Origin: Planktothrix tepida PCC 9214
GTDB lineage: Bacteria > Cyanobacteriota > Cyanobacteriia > Cyanobacteriales > Microcoleaceae
NCBI RefSeq assembly: GCF_900009145.1
Contig: NZ_LN889803.1
Span: 306,116 to 370,115, forward strand
DNA: 64,000 nucleotides
Reading direction: 5' to 3'
Shown: positions 45,825 to 53,883 of the stretch, in pieces
Position numbering within the stretch: position 1 is the first letter of the stretch
Layout of the letters: the number at the start of each line of letters is the position of its first letter
Notes under the pieces: generated by a model
Databases searched by the model: none
What the model was told of the DNA's origin: nothing
The model's input: the letters and a program-made list of their open reading frames with translations, nothing else
Position numbers and translations under genes: made by a program

Positions 45825-46262
45825 AGGCAAGTGTTATGCGTTACGTTAAGCATAACATTTATATCGCAACTTCGCAAAAAATCAACCAGCGATCGCCTAA
45901 AAATCACGACTCACAGGAATAGCGATCGCAACGGTCTACGCAAGCACACTATATATAGCGTGTTTGCGTAAGTCCTGACAGATTAAAATCCGTGATATCC
46001 TCTTAAATCTGTGAGTCCGATTGCCTCTAGCCCTATTTTTTCAAAATTGGTACAACAAAACACAGACAGCAATCTATACTAAATGCAACAATAGTCCCAC
46101 AAACCCCATTCACCCCAAATGAAATTAAATTGAGCAAGTTGTCTATATCCAAAGTAAACTGGTAAATAGTATTTCTGTATGTCTTACTTTCTTTTGATAG
46201 TTCAAAGCTTAAATTTTTATTAACTTTTTCCTTGGTATTGTTTTAGCCCTGGTTTATTTAAA
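45825..46262. other. Divergent intergenic region with a 34-base palindrome
   Basis: Holds the HigA operator, two HIP1 octamers (near 45891 and 45920) and a near-perfect 34-base palindrome at 45937-45970: TACGCAAGCACAC pairs with GCGTGTTTGCGTA through TATATATA, with two G-U pairs. No gene was recognised. The promoter of the adenylate cyclase should lie in the last 150 bases. Confidence 0.55.
45833..45856 (-). promoter_or_regulatory. Probable HigA operator
   Basis: GTTATGC and GCATAAC (7-base perfect inverted repeat, 10-base spacer) lie directly upstream of higB. HigA-type antitoxins bind such palindromes to repress their own operon. Confidence 0.55.
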
Positions 46263-49200
46263 ATGACTATGAAATCTGCATCCCCAACCAATTCTGTATC
46301 GGAAGAATCCACCGTTGTTTCAGCACAAGTTGTTGATGTAACGATTGATGTACCTGCTGTTGAAGACTCCAAACCCAATCGAAATGGCAATCAACCCCAA
46401 ACTTCAAGAGGGGGTGAAACCCCTCAACAAGCACCTGCTTCATCAGATAAAGGCGGGGGTTTAGTTGTTACGAAGGAACAGGGTGGAAATTTCTCCTCTT
46501 TTTTAGCGCCTTTAACTAAAGATAATTTTGTTCAAGTCGTTAAAGAAGTTGAGGACAAACTTAAAACCGTTAATCAAACCCTATCGATGCTGAATAATCT
46601 GCTCGATGCTCAAGGGTTTGAGGAAATTCTCAATGAAATGTTGCGATCAATTACCATCAAAATAGGGGAATTGCTCAATGCAGATCGCACCACTATTTGG
46701 CTAGTCGATGAAGACAAACATGAACTCTGGTCAATTGTAGCTGGAGGAGCAGAAGGAAAACCCCTAGAATTGAGGATTCCTTCAACCGCAGGAATTGCCG
46801 GAGAAGTCGCTACAACCCGATCTGTTGTTAATATTCCTTACGATTTTTACGCTGATCCGCGTTCTGCTGCGGCCAAGAAAATGGATCAGAAAAACGGATA
46901 TCGGACTTATACCATGCTGGTCATGCCTCTATTAAATGATGAGGATGGACTGGTGGCAGTGGTGCAGTTACTCAACAAATTAAAACTGAATTGTGCTCCC
47001 TCACTTCCCTTAGATGAAAAAATAGATTTTGACGGGTTTACTGCCGATGATGAAAAAATATTTGAAGAATTTGTTCCCTCCATTCGCTTAATTTTAGAAT
47101 CCTCTCGTTCCTTCTATGCCGCTACCGTTAGACAACGAGCCGCCGCCGCGTTAATGAATGCGGTTAATGCCCTGAGTAAGAGCAGTTTAGACTTAGAAGA
47201 AACCCTAAAAAATGTTATGGATCAGGCAAAAGAATTAATGAATGCTGATCGCAGTACATTGTGGTTATTAGATCAAGAAAAAGGAGAACTTTGGACAAAA
47301 ATTCCCATTGGGGGCAAGTTAGTTGAAATTCGCATTCCTCAACACGCTGGATTTGCTGGAATTGTTGCCCAAAGTGGCGATCCGTTATTAATTCCCTTTG
47401 ATCTTTACAACGATCCTCGCTCTGAAACGTCTAAACAAACTGACCAAAAAACCAAATATCGGACGTGCAGTATGTTATGTATGCCCGTGTATAATGCTGA
47501 TGATCATCTGATTGGTGTGACTCAGTTAATTAATAAGAAAAAACAAGGGGATTTTCCGCCTTATGATCCCACCAATTGGCCGGAAGCCCCGGAACAATGG
47601 AAAGCCAGCTTTAATAACGATGATTTAGAATTCATGCGGGCGTTTAATATTCAAGCGGGGGTCGCGCTGCAAAATGCTAAATTATTCCAAAAAGTAAAAG
47701 AACAGGAACAACGACAAAAAGATATTTTGCGATCACTCAGTAATGGCGTTATTTCTACGGATAAAGAAGGCCGAATGATTGCCACGAATGATTGTGCAAT
47801 GGAACTCTTAGGACTGCGGGAAGAAGATGTCGTTCAAGGGCGTTCAGTTCGAGATTTACTTCAGATTAAAGAAGGAGATTTTGGCAAATGGTTTGATGCA
47901 GCTTTAGCCCCGAAAGATTCCAAAGATCGGCAACAATATTATCCCGATCAAACTCTATTATCTGGTGCTTCTCAAGAACCTCGGAGTATTAATTTATCGA
48001 TTAATTCCATGTCCGATATTAACAACCCTGAAAAAGTTAGTGGGGCGTTAGTCGTCATGGAAGATATTAGTGGGGAGAAAGAAGTTAAGAACTTAATGTA
48101 TCGCTACATGACCCCAGAAGTTGCAGAACAACTGTTAGCGAGTGGCGATACGGGGTTAGGCGGAAAACGCAAAGACGTAACGGTTTTATTTAGTGATATT
48201 CGCAGCTACACAACCTTAACAGAAAAACTACAAGCTGAAGAAGTTGTTACCATGCTCAACTCCTATTTTGAGGAGATGGTAGACACCGTATTAGGGTATA
48301 AAGGAACCCTCGATAAATATATCGGGGATGCGTTAATGGCCGTCTTTGGATCTCCAGCCCCCTTAGAAGATCACCCCTGGATGGCCATGCAAGCCGCTGT
48401 TGAAATGCGCTACCGTTTAGCGGAATACAATGAAGGTCGAGTAGCCCAAGGGTTAATGCCCATTAGTATTGGCATGGGTCTGCATTCTGATGAAGTTGTA
48501 TCAGGAAATATTGGATCAAGTAAACGGATGGAATTAACCTCCATTGGGGATGGGGTCAACTTAGCTTCCCGTTTAGAAGGAACCAGCAAACAATATGGCA
48601 CGGATATTATTATTAGTGAGAATACCTATACTCATTATGCAGATCGGGTGATTGTTCGAGAACTGGATTTCATCACAGTGAAAGGAAAGAGTCAACCCGT
48701 AAGAATTTATGAATTGGTAGGAATTCGGGAAGGTAAATTGGTTCGACCGATTTCTGAAAAACAGCAAAGTATCATCGACCATTATCATCAAGGACGGGAA
48801 TATTACCTCAAACCGGCAACGGAAAAATTAACGGCGGAGGAAATTGTACCAATATTAGAAGAACTGGAAGAAATCACCGAAGCTCAGATGAAAAAACTGT
48901 CCTATGATGATAAAGATTTATTAGGGCAAATGTTGTTGAAAAATTCCTTGAAAAAGCTGACCGAGATGTTAGATGAAAACACAATCAAACGGTTAGCACT
49001 AGAAGAATTTAAGCAAATGCCCACTGAAGAAGCTTTAGGGGTATTACCGGACAAAATTAAGGGATTAACTCCCCGTGAAACCAAAAAACTATTCATTGCT
49101 AAACTGAAACAGTTTACAACGGATGTCAATACCCAAGAAATGTTAGAAAATGAAGCAACGGAGATGGCTTTACCGAAACTGCGGAAAATGATTGATTTAG

Positions 49201-49388
49201 CTAAACGAAAATTTGCACTTAAAGCCAAAGAATCGTTGAGAAATGCCAAACGGGAATTTCTGACAGTGCTAGAAATTGATCCCAAGAATAAAGCGGCTAA
49301 ATTACACGTTGATCGCTGTATTCTCTATGAAACCACACAACCCCCGGATGAAACCTGGGATGGAGTTTGGAATTTAACCGAAAAATAG
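46263..49388 (+). CDS. Class III adenylate cyclase with two GAF and one PAS domain (CyaB-like)
   Basis: A 1041-residue soluble cyclase. Order: disordered N terminus (1-75), GAF1 (about 120-280), GAF2 (about 295-475), PAS (about 480-590), catalytic domain (about 620-800) and a long helical tail. The metal-binding Asp645 (VLFSDIRS) and Asp689 (YIGDALM) are intact. Lys685 before YIGDA marks adenine rather than guanine specificity, and the transition-state NxxSR motif reads NLASRLEG. This is the architecture of Anabaena CyaB1, in which cAMP binds a GAF and activates the enzyme. The 240-residue tail ends in a TPR-like segment (NAKREFLTVLEIDPKNKAAKL with flanking helices). The upstream palindrome may mark its leader. 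Confidence 0.9.
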   Translation: MTMKSASPTNSVSEESTVVSAQVVDVTIDVPAVEDSKPNRNGNQPQTSRGGETPQQAPASSDKGGGLVVTKEQGGNFSSFLAPLTKDNFVQVVKEVEDKLKTVNQTLSMLNNLLDAQGFEEILNEMLRSITIKIGELLNADRTTIWLVDEDKHELWSIVAGGAEGKPLELRIPSTAGIAGEVATTRSVVNIPYDFYADPRSAAAKKMDQKNGYRTYTMLVMPLLNDEDGLVAVVQLLNKLKLNCAPSLPLDEKIDFDGFTADDEKIFEEFVPSIRLILESSRSFYAATVRQRAAAALMNAVNALSKSSLDLEETLKNVMDQAKELMNADRSTLWLLDQEKGELWTKIPIGGKLVEIRIPQHAGFAGIVAQSGDPLLIPFDLYNDPRSETSKQTDQKTKYRTCSMLCMPVYNADDHLIGVTQLINKKKQGDFPPYDPTNWPEAPEQWKASFNNDDLEFMRAFNIQAGVALQNAKLFQKVKEQEQRQKDILRSLSNGVISTDKEGRMIATNDCAMELLGLREEDVVQGRSVRDLLQIKEGDFGKWFDAALAPKDSKDRQQYYPDQTLLSGASQEPRSINLSINSMSDINNPEKVSGALVVMEDISGEKEVKNLMYRYMTPEVAEQLLASGDTGLGGKRKDVTVLFSDIRSYTTLTEKLQAEEVVTMLNSYFEEMVDTVLGYKGTLDKYIGDALMAVFGSPAPLEDHPWMAMQAAVEMRYRLAEYNEGRVAQGLMPISIGMGLHSDEVVSGNIGSSKRMELTSIGDGVNLASRLEGTSKQYGTDIIISENTYTHYADRVIVRELDFITVKGKSQPVRIYELVGIREGKLVRPISEKQQSIIDHYHQGREYYLKPATEKLTAEEIVPILEELEEITEAQMKKLSYDDKDLLGQMLLKNSLKKLTEMLDENTIKRLALEEFKQMPTEEALGVLPDKIKGLTPRETKKLFIAKLKQFTTDVNTQEMLENEATEMALPKLRKMIDLAKRKFALKAKESLRNAKREFLTVLEIDPKNKAAKLHVDRCILYETTQPPDETWDGVWNLTEK

Positions 49389-49650
49389 CACCCGTTAATC
49401 GGGGGTGGGATTCTATGAGGTAAAATGACTGTGTAAGTTTTGTGTTGCACAACTATTGTTCAAAGACTGAGGCATGAAAATGGACGCTAATCTCATCGGG
49501 TAAAGTCCGGGTTTGACCTGCAAAGTTAAGATTTTTGAATAGGATTTAATCTGATGCAGTTGAACGTCATAAACTAAATTTTAGATCAATAGACGCACTC
49601 GTTTCCAAACTTCCCACTTTTTCTTATGATTAACAATCAGAGAGTAAGAT

Positions 49651-50226
49651 ATGCCTAGAGTTAGTTCACAATTATCCGATCTTCAGTGGGTTAAGCAAGT
49701 TCGTGACTTGTTAATTGAAGTGGCACGGGCTTCTTTAGCCGATAGTCCGAAATTGCCGGAGAGTGTCAGCACTCAAGCATTGCCTTTAGCTCAAAAAGCC
49801 CAAACTATTCTGCAAAAAAACACCAACACACCCAATCATCATACGAGTTGGCAATCTCAAAAAAGCCAATGGATTGAGGACGTGCGACAATTGTTGTTGG
49901 AACTGTCTCGAATTGCTTTAGCAGAACGACCCAAACTCCCTGAAAATATTGCTCAACGGGCGTTGACTTTAGCGGAAACCGCCCAGGATATTCAGGAAGT
50001 TTCAGATGATTCAGGACGAGATGACCTTTCAGGGCATGATGACGATGAAGCAGATGATTCTCCTCCAGAAACAGCCTTGTCCGTTAATGATTTATTCAAG
50101 CGTTTAAAAGAGAGTTTAACAATCGAATCTCAAAACAGTCATCAAGTTGGAGATGCTCAATGGCAGCAATTGTTAACATTACTTGACATGGTTCAGGATA
50201 CCTATAACAGAATCCCAAAATCTTGA
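49651..50226 (+). CDS. Acidic protein with an internally duplicated helical module
   Basis: A 191-residue hypothetical protein. Residues about 12-53 and 74-116 are copies of one module: QWVKQVRDLLIEVARASLAD against QWIEDVRQLLLELSRIALAE, then KLPESVSTQALPLAQKAQ against KLPENIAQRALTLAETAQ. An acidic linker (about 120-140) leads to a third amphipathic helical part. No signal peptide or membrane helix. The leader is preceded by GAGAG. Function is not recognised; it may be a protein-interaction adaptor. A long stem-loop follows at 50244-50302. Confidence 0.65.
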   Translation: MPRVSSQLSDLQWVKQVRDLLIEVARASLADSPKLPESVSTQALPLAQKAQTILQKNTNTPNHHTSWQSQKSQWIEDVRQLLLELSRIALAERPKLPENIAQRALTLAETAQDIQEVSDDSGRDDLSGHDDDEADDSPPETALSVNDLFKRLKESLTIESQNSHQVGDAQWQQLLTLLDMVQDTYNRIPKS

Positions 50227-50243
50227 GCGATTCTGAGTGCATT

Positions 50244-50302
50244 GAGAGAGGTAGAGAAATTTATCCTCGGCTTTGAACAGCAAAAATTTCTCCCAATCTC
50301 TC
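50244..50302. repeat. Long interrupted stem-loop downstream of the duplicated-module gene
   Basis: Left arm 50244-50262 (GAGAGA, spacer, GAGAAATTT) pairs with right arm 50284-50302 (AAATTTCTC, spacer, TCTCTC): 15 of 19 positions, with the GAGAAATTT/AAATTTCTC part perfect. A terminator or processing site is possible; there is no T-run. Confidence 0.55.
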
Positions 50303-50400
50303 TACAAAGGAGGAAACACTTTCCTTGAGTTTGTGCTATATTAGAATTTAGAGATTGTAATTTTTAAACAATTAATATCAAGCAGTCGTAGCTTTTATTT

Positions 50401-50586
50401 ATGGAATCAGATAGTCAACCAGCCAGGTCTAGTGAAAAATCTACTGATAGATTGGCAGACCTCATTGGAACCTTGATCGCTGTGTTAACCTTAACGCTAC
50501 CTTTGCTTGCGATTGCCCGCTATTCTCCCAGCCAAATTAATCCTTGGCCGTCTTATCCCCCTAATTACCCATCAATTCAGAAGTAG
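50401..50586 (+). CDS. Possible small membrane protein
   Basis: Sixty-one codons with an ATG, a charged N terminus (SEKSTDRLADLI) and one hydrophobic segment (LIGTLIAVLTLTLPLLAIA), then a proline-rich end. It resembles a single-pass small membrane protein. No clear ribosome site was found. It is the only candidate gene between the stem-loop at 50244 and ppa. Coding status is uncertain. Confidence 0.45.
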   Translation: MESDSQPARSSEKSTDRLADLIGTLIAVLTLTLPLLAIARYSPSQINPWPSYPPNYPSIQK

Positions 50587-50709
50587 GGGGTATTGGCTAT
50601 TAACTCCCCTTGTGATCTTCTCCCCCTTGGAGGAAATGCCCATCCCCTTTAGAATGCTATTGGGGGAATGCCCCCGATTTGATTATTGCAACAGCTTGGA
50701 GAACGACTC

Positions 50710-51228
50710 GTGGATTTATCAAAAATTCCGCCCCAACCTAAACCGGGTTTAATTAATGTTTTGATTGAGATTCCCGCCGGAAGTAAAAACAAATACGAAT
50801 ACGATAAAGACTTACAAGCCTTTGCTCTGGATCGTGTGCTGTTTGCTTCGGTGCAATATCCGTTTGATTATGGCTTTATTCCTAATACCTTAGCCGATGA
50901 TGGAGATCCCTTAGATGGGTTGGTGATTATGGATCAACCCACCTTTCCCGGCTGTGTGATTGCAGCGCGACCCATTGGGATGTTAGAAATGGTAGATGGT
51001 GGTGATCGAGATGAAAAAATTCTCTGTGTTCCCGCCGCCGACCCCCGCTATGCAGACGTAAAATCCCTTAAAGATATCGCTCCCCATCGCCTCGAAGAAA
51101 TTGCAGAATTTTTCAGAACCTATAAAAATCTGGAACGGAAAGTCACGGAAATTTTAGGTTGGCAAGATGTTGATCAAGTGGCTCCCCTTGTTGAGCAGTG
51201 TATTCAAGCTGGAAAACCCAAAGGTTAA
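50710..51228 (+). CDS. ppa: Inorganic pyrophosphatase
   Basis: A 172-residue family I pyrophosphatase that hydrolyses PPi to two phosphates and pulls biosynthetic reactions forward. The metal-binding set is in [18 protein letters not shown], and the [16 protein letters not shown] and YKNLERK blocks are complete. The start is GTG at 50710, with GGAG about 18 bases upstream; it gives the conserved N terminus [25 protein letters not shown] (short form). A TTG eight codons earlier is less likely. Followed by panD after 59 bases. Confidence 0.93.
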   Translation: MDLSKIPPQPKPGLINVLIEIPAGSKNKYEYDKDLQAFALDRVLFASVQYPFDYGFIPNTLADDGDPLDGLVIMDQPTFPGCVIAARPIGMLEMVDGGDRDEKILCVPAADPRYADVKSLKDIAPHRLEEIAEFFRTYKNLERKVTEILGWQDVDQVAPLVEQCIQAGKPKG

Positions 51229-51287
51229 TTCCCGTTCAACTTTAATCCTCTAGGATGACATAGGAGACAAATCCAACTTTCACAACC

Positions 51288-51647
51288 ATGCACCGAACAC
51301 TACTATACGCTAAGATTCACAACTGTACTCTAACCGCAGCTAATGTTCACTATGTGGGAAGTATCACCATTGATCAATCCCTACTCGATGCTGCTGGAAT
51401 CTTCGTTCATGAACAGGTACAAGTCGTGAATGTTGCCAATGGGGAACGGTTTGTCACCTATGTTATTCCGGGCGTGGCTGATTCCGGTGCGATCGAATTG
51501 AATGGAGCGGCGGCTCGTTTGGGGGTAGTGGGCGATCGCTTGATTGTCATGTCTTATGCACAATTTTCCCTCGAAGAAGCAACCACCCATCAACCTAGAG
51601 TCGTGTTTGTCGATGAGAATAATCGAATTGTGGAAATTCGGGGCTAA
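51288..51647 (+). CDS. panD: Aspartate 1-decarboxylase PanD
   Basis: A 119-residue pyruvoyl enzyme that makes beta-alanine from aspartate for pantothenate and CoA. The self-cleavage site Gly24-Ser25 is present in HYVGSITID, giving the pyruvoyl group on Ser25. The [14 protein letters not shown] start and [12 protein letters not shown] are typical. Length is normal. It is 59 bases after ppa on the same strand, so co-transcription is possible although the pathways differ. Confidence 0.95.
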   Translation: MHRTLLYAKIHNCTLTAANVHYVGSITIDQSLLDAAGIFVHEQVQVVNVANGERFVTYVIPGVADSGAIELNGAAARLGVVGDRLIVMSYAQFSLEEATTHQPRVVFVDENNRIVEIRG

Positions 51648-52154
51648 AATGATTTTAGCTTATTCTGCAACGAGTGTCTCACGCCTGATCGGTAAAGGCA
51701 ACAGCCATTGAATTGCAGTCGGAACTGTCGATTGCCACAGAAATGAACTGGGTCGCTCACCTCTGTGATAAAATTCAACAGGTTGTCAACCTACCTGCAC
51801 GGCTGAACAGACCCGGAGTGCAGCCCTGCTCTGGCCGTAACTCGCTAAAAAAAAATCAGGGAATCTATCAGCCCATTGACTCTCTCGGTATTTTAGTCCG
51901 ATGGCAACGGCTGATAGGGAAACAGAATTGAATAAGCCCCTTGGGGTGCAGGGTGTCTCCCTATGTCATACGGGGCTATTATAGGAGAGAGTGGGATGTA
52001 TAGATTGCATCACCACGATCTTCAAAGCAAAAGGTCAGCCCCAACTCGCTTTGTCGGGTTAAGGCTCATCCTAATCAAGCAGGAAGCCTACACACAATAC
52101 CCCTAGGTTAGTGTAGGGTCAGTCACCGTTCTACGTCCAAGGCTAAAACAAACG
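51648..52154. other. Structured intergenic region, possible IS605-type right-end remnant
   Basis: About 500 bases with no convincing gene. It holds several inverted repeats: AGCCCC (about 51934) with GGGGCT (about 51971), TCTCCCTAT with ATAGGAGA (51957-51988), and CCTACAC (52087-52093) with GTGTAGG (52111-52117) followed by GTCAGTCACC. The last hairpin, preceded by AATCAAGCAGGAAG, has the look of a TnpB-element right end as seen from general experience. A 72-codon frame at 51713 has no ribosome site. No tRNA, 6S or RNase P RNA signature could be confirmed. Confidence 0.35.
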
Positions 52155-53063
52155 ATGCCAGTTTCTGATCCGCCAGCCCAGAACCCAAAGTCCTCTGATG
52201 AAGCAACCCCCATGGACAAGAACTCTTCGACCGATTTTTCCGTGCGATTCTGGGGGGTAAGAGGTAGTATACCCACGCCCGGATCTCAAACGGTTCGATA
52301 TGGAGGCAATACCTCCTGTGTAGAAATGCGCTTGGGTGAAAAACGCTTAATTTTTGATGCGGGTACAGGCTTAAGAGTCTTGGGGCTGGATCTGCTCAAA
52401 CAGATGCCTGTGGAAGCCTATCTATTCTTTTCCCATACCCATTGGGATCACATTCAAGGGTTTCCGTTTTTTGTTCCAGCTTTTATCCCCATTAATCGCT
52501 TTCACATCTATGGTGCGATCGCCCCAGATGGCAGTACGATTAAAGATCGTCTTTGTGATCAGATGGTTCACCCGAATTTCCCGGTGCCCATTCATGTGAT
52601 GCAGTCGGATATGAAGTTCTATGACTTATCACCGGGGGATGTGCTAACGTTGGATGATATTAAGATTGAAACGGCTCCTTTAAATCATCCTAATGTAGCG
52701 GTCGGATATCGAGTCACTTGGCAAGGGCGCACGGCTGTTTACTGTACCGACACCGAACATTTTCCAGATCGCTTCGATGAAAATGTTCTCCACCTAGCTA
52801 GGGAAGCCGATGTTTTCATTTATGATGCCACCTATACCAACGAAGAATATCATAATGACAAATTTCCTAAAATTGGTTGGGGACATTCAACTTGGGAAGT
52901 GGGGGTGGAAGTCGCTAAAAAAGCTGGGGTGAAACAGGTGGTGATGTATCAACATGATCCGTCCCATAACGATGATATTCTCGATCAAATTGAAGCTCAG
53001 GTACAAGCTGTTTTTCCCAATGGGGTTGTAGCCCGCGAAGGCATGATTTTAAAACTCAACTAA
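52155..53063 (+). CDS. Metallo-beta-lactamase-fold hydrolase
   Basis: A 302-residue MBL-fold enzyme of the phosphodiesterase or ribonuclease-Z-like class. The metal-binding HxHxDH motif is in SHTHWDHIQGFP, further ligands are in TAPLNHPNV, CTDTEH and the QHDPSHNDD end. The FWGVRGSIPTPG and RYGGNTSCVEM starts are typical of one cyanobacterial MBL group. An internal ATG at 52212 (after SSDEATP) also fits the conserved core, so the first ~19 residues may be an unconserved extension. The substrate is unknown; a cyclic nucleotide or a nucleotide diester is possible given the cyclase gene 3 kb upstream, but this is weak. Confidence 0.85.
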   Translation: MPVSDPPAQNPKSSDEATPMDKNSSTDFSVRFWGVRGSIPTPGSQTVRYGGNTSCVEMRLGEKRLIFDAGTGLRVLGLDLLKQMPVEAYLFFSHTHWDHIQGFPFFVPAFIPINRFHIYGAIAPDGSTIKDRLCDQMVHPNFPVPIHVMQSDMKFYDLSPGDVLTLDDIKIETAPLNHPNVAVGYRVTWQGRTAVYCTDTEHFPDRFDENVLHLAREADVFIYDATYTNEEYHNDKFPKIGWGHSTWEVGVEVAKKAGVKQVVMYQHDPSHNDDILDQIEAQVQAVFPNGVVAREGMILKLN

Positions 53064-53135
53064 CAACCTATCCTCAGACAGAAGGTGTCACTTTGGGCTA
53101 GGATTTCAGGTGATGTTGGTAGATGGGTTTTGGTT

Positions 53136-53717
53136 ATGGGTTTTCTTAGTCAAAAGCAAAATCAGCAGCAGCGCAGGCAAACCGGATGGTTTTCTTCCTG
53201 GGTGTCGGTTCTGATTGTTGGGATCTGGTGTATCAGCATCGCCTTGGGGATGGTACAATCCCTGAATGCAGCTTCTCCATCACAGAGAAATGATACGGGG
53301 CTCACTGTTGGTCAAATTGCGAGTGTAGATAGCATAGAACCCGAATATCAATTAGGATTGGAACTGTATCTCAACACTTGTTCAACTTGTCATATTCCTA
53401 TTCCCCCCCAAGTCTTTCCCACCCAAACCTGGCAACAAATTATTCAAGATGAACAACATTATGGTGCGACGCTTCAACCCTTAGATGGGCCATCATTGTT
53501 GTTAATGTGGAAATATCTCCAAACCTATTCCCGTTCAATTCCGCTTAAGGAAGAAGCTATCCCTTATCGATTCAATCGTTCTCGTTATTTTAAAGCACTG
53601 CATCCCCGTGTTGAGTTTTCTCAACCGGTGACGGTGAATAATTGTACCAGTTGTCATCCCGGTGCATCGGAATTTAACTACCGCAATTTAACACCAGAGT
53701 GGCAAAATTCTCCTTAA
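53136..53717 (+). CDS. Diheme cytochrome c
   Basis: A 193-residue exported cytochrome. A membrane anchor or uncleaved signal (WVSVLIVGIWCISIALGM) follows a basic N terminus, and two heme sites CSTCH and CTSCH lie about 80 residues apart. This matches the dihaem cytochrome c family (about 150-200 residues). The hemes face the lumen or periplasm. The ATG at 53136 is chosen; an in-frame GTG at 53085 would add 17 residues. It is 72 bases after the MBL gene. The redox partner is unknown. Confidence 0.82.
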   Translation: MGFLSQKQNQQQRRQTGWFSSWVSVLIVGIWCISIALGMVQSLNAASPSQRNDTGLTVGQIASVDSIEPEYQLGLELYLNTCSTCHIPIPPQVFPTQTWQQIIQDEQHYGATLQPLDGPSLLLMWKYLQTYSRSIPLKEEAIPYRFNRSRYFKALHPRVEFSQPVTVNNCTSCHPGASEFNYRNLTPEWQNSP

Positions 53718-53883
53718 AGAAAATTAATTTTAGTGATAAATTAAAATCAGATGGAGGCATCTATAACACTAGAATTTCTTTTAGACTGTGGCTCAATAAT
53801 CTGGGTTCTATGTTTCCGTTGGCTGACTGTTCTTGATTGTCTATTCCCCAGTTTCATCTCAGAGATATCATCCTGAAGCTATT

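Noticed and set aside
45741..45971. 76-codon plus-strand frame overlapping higB and the palindrome
   Set aside because: Antisense to higB and read through the HigA operator and palindrome; no support.
51725..51790. TGCCACAGAAA suggested the RNase P RNA
   Set aside because: The other universal RNase P RNA blocks (GAGGAAAGTCC and the 3' partner) are absent at the right spacing.
51713..51931. 72-codon frame in the structured intergenic region
   Set aside because: No ribosome site, residue composition unlike real proteins here, and it overlaps inverted repeats.
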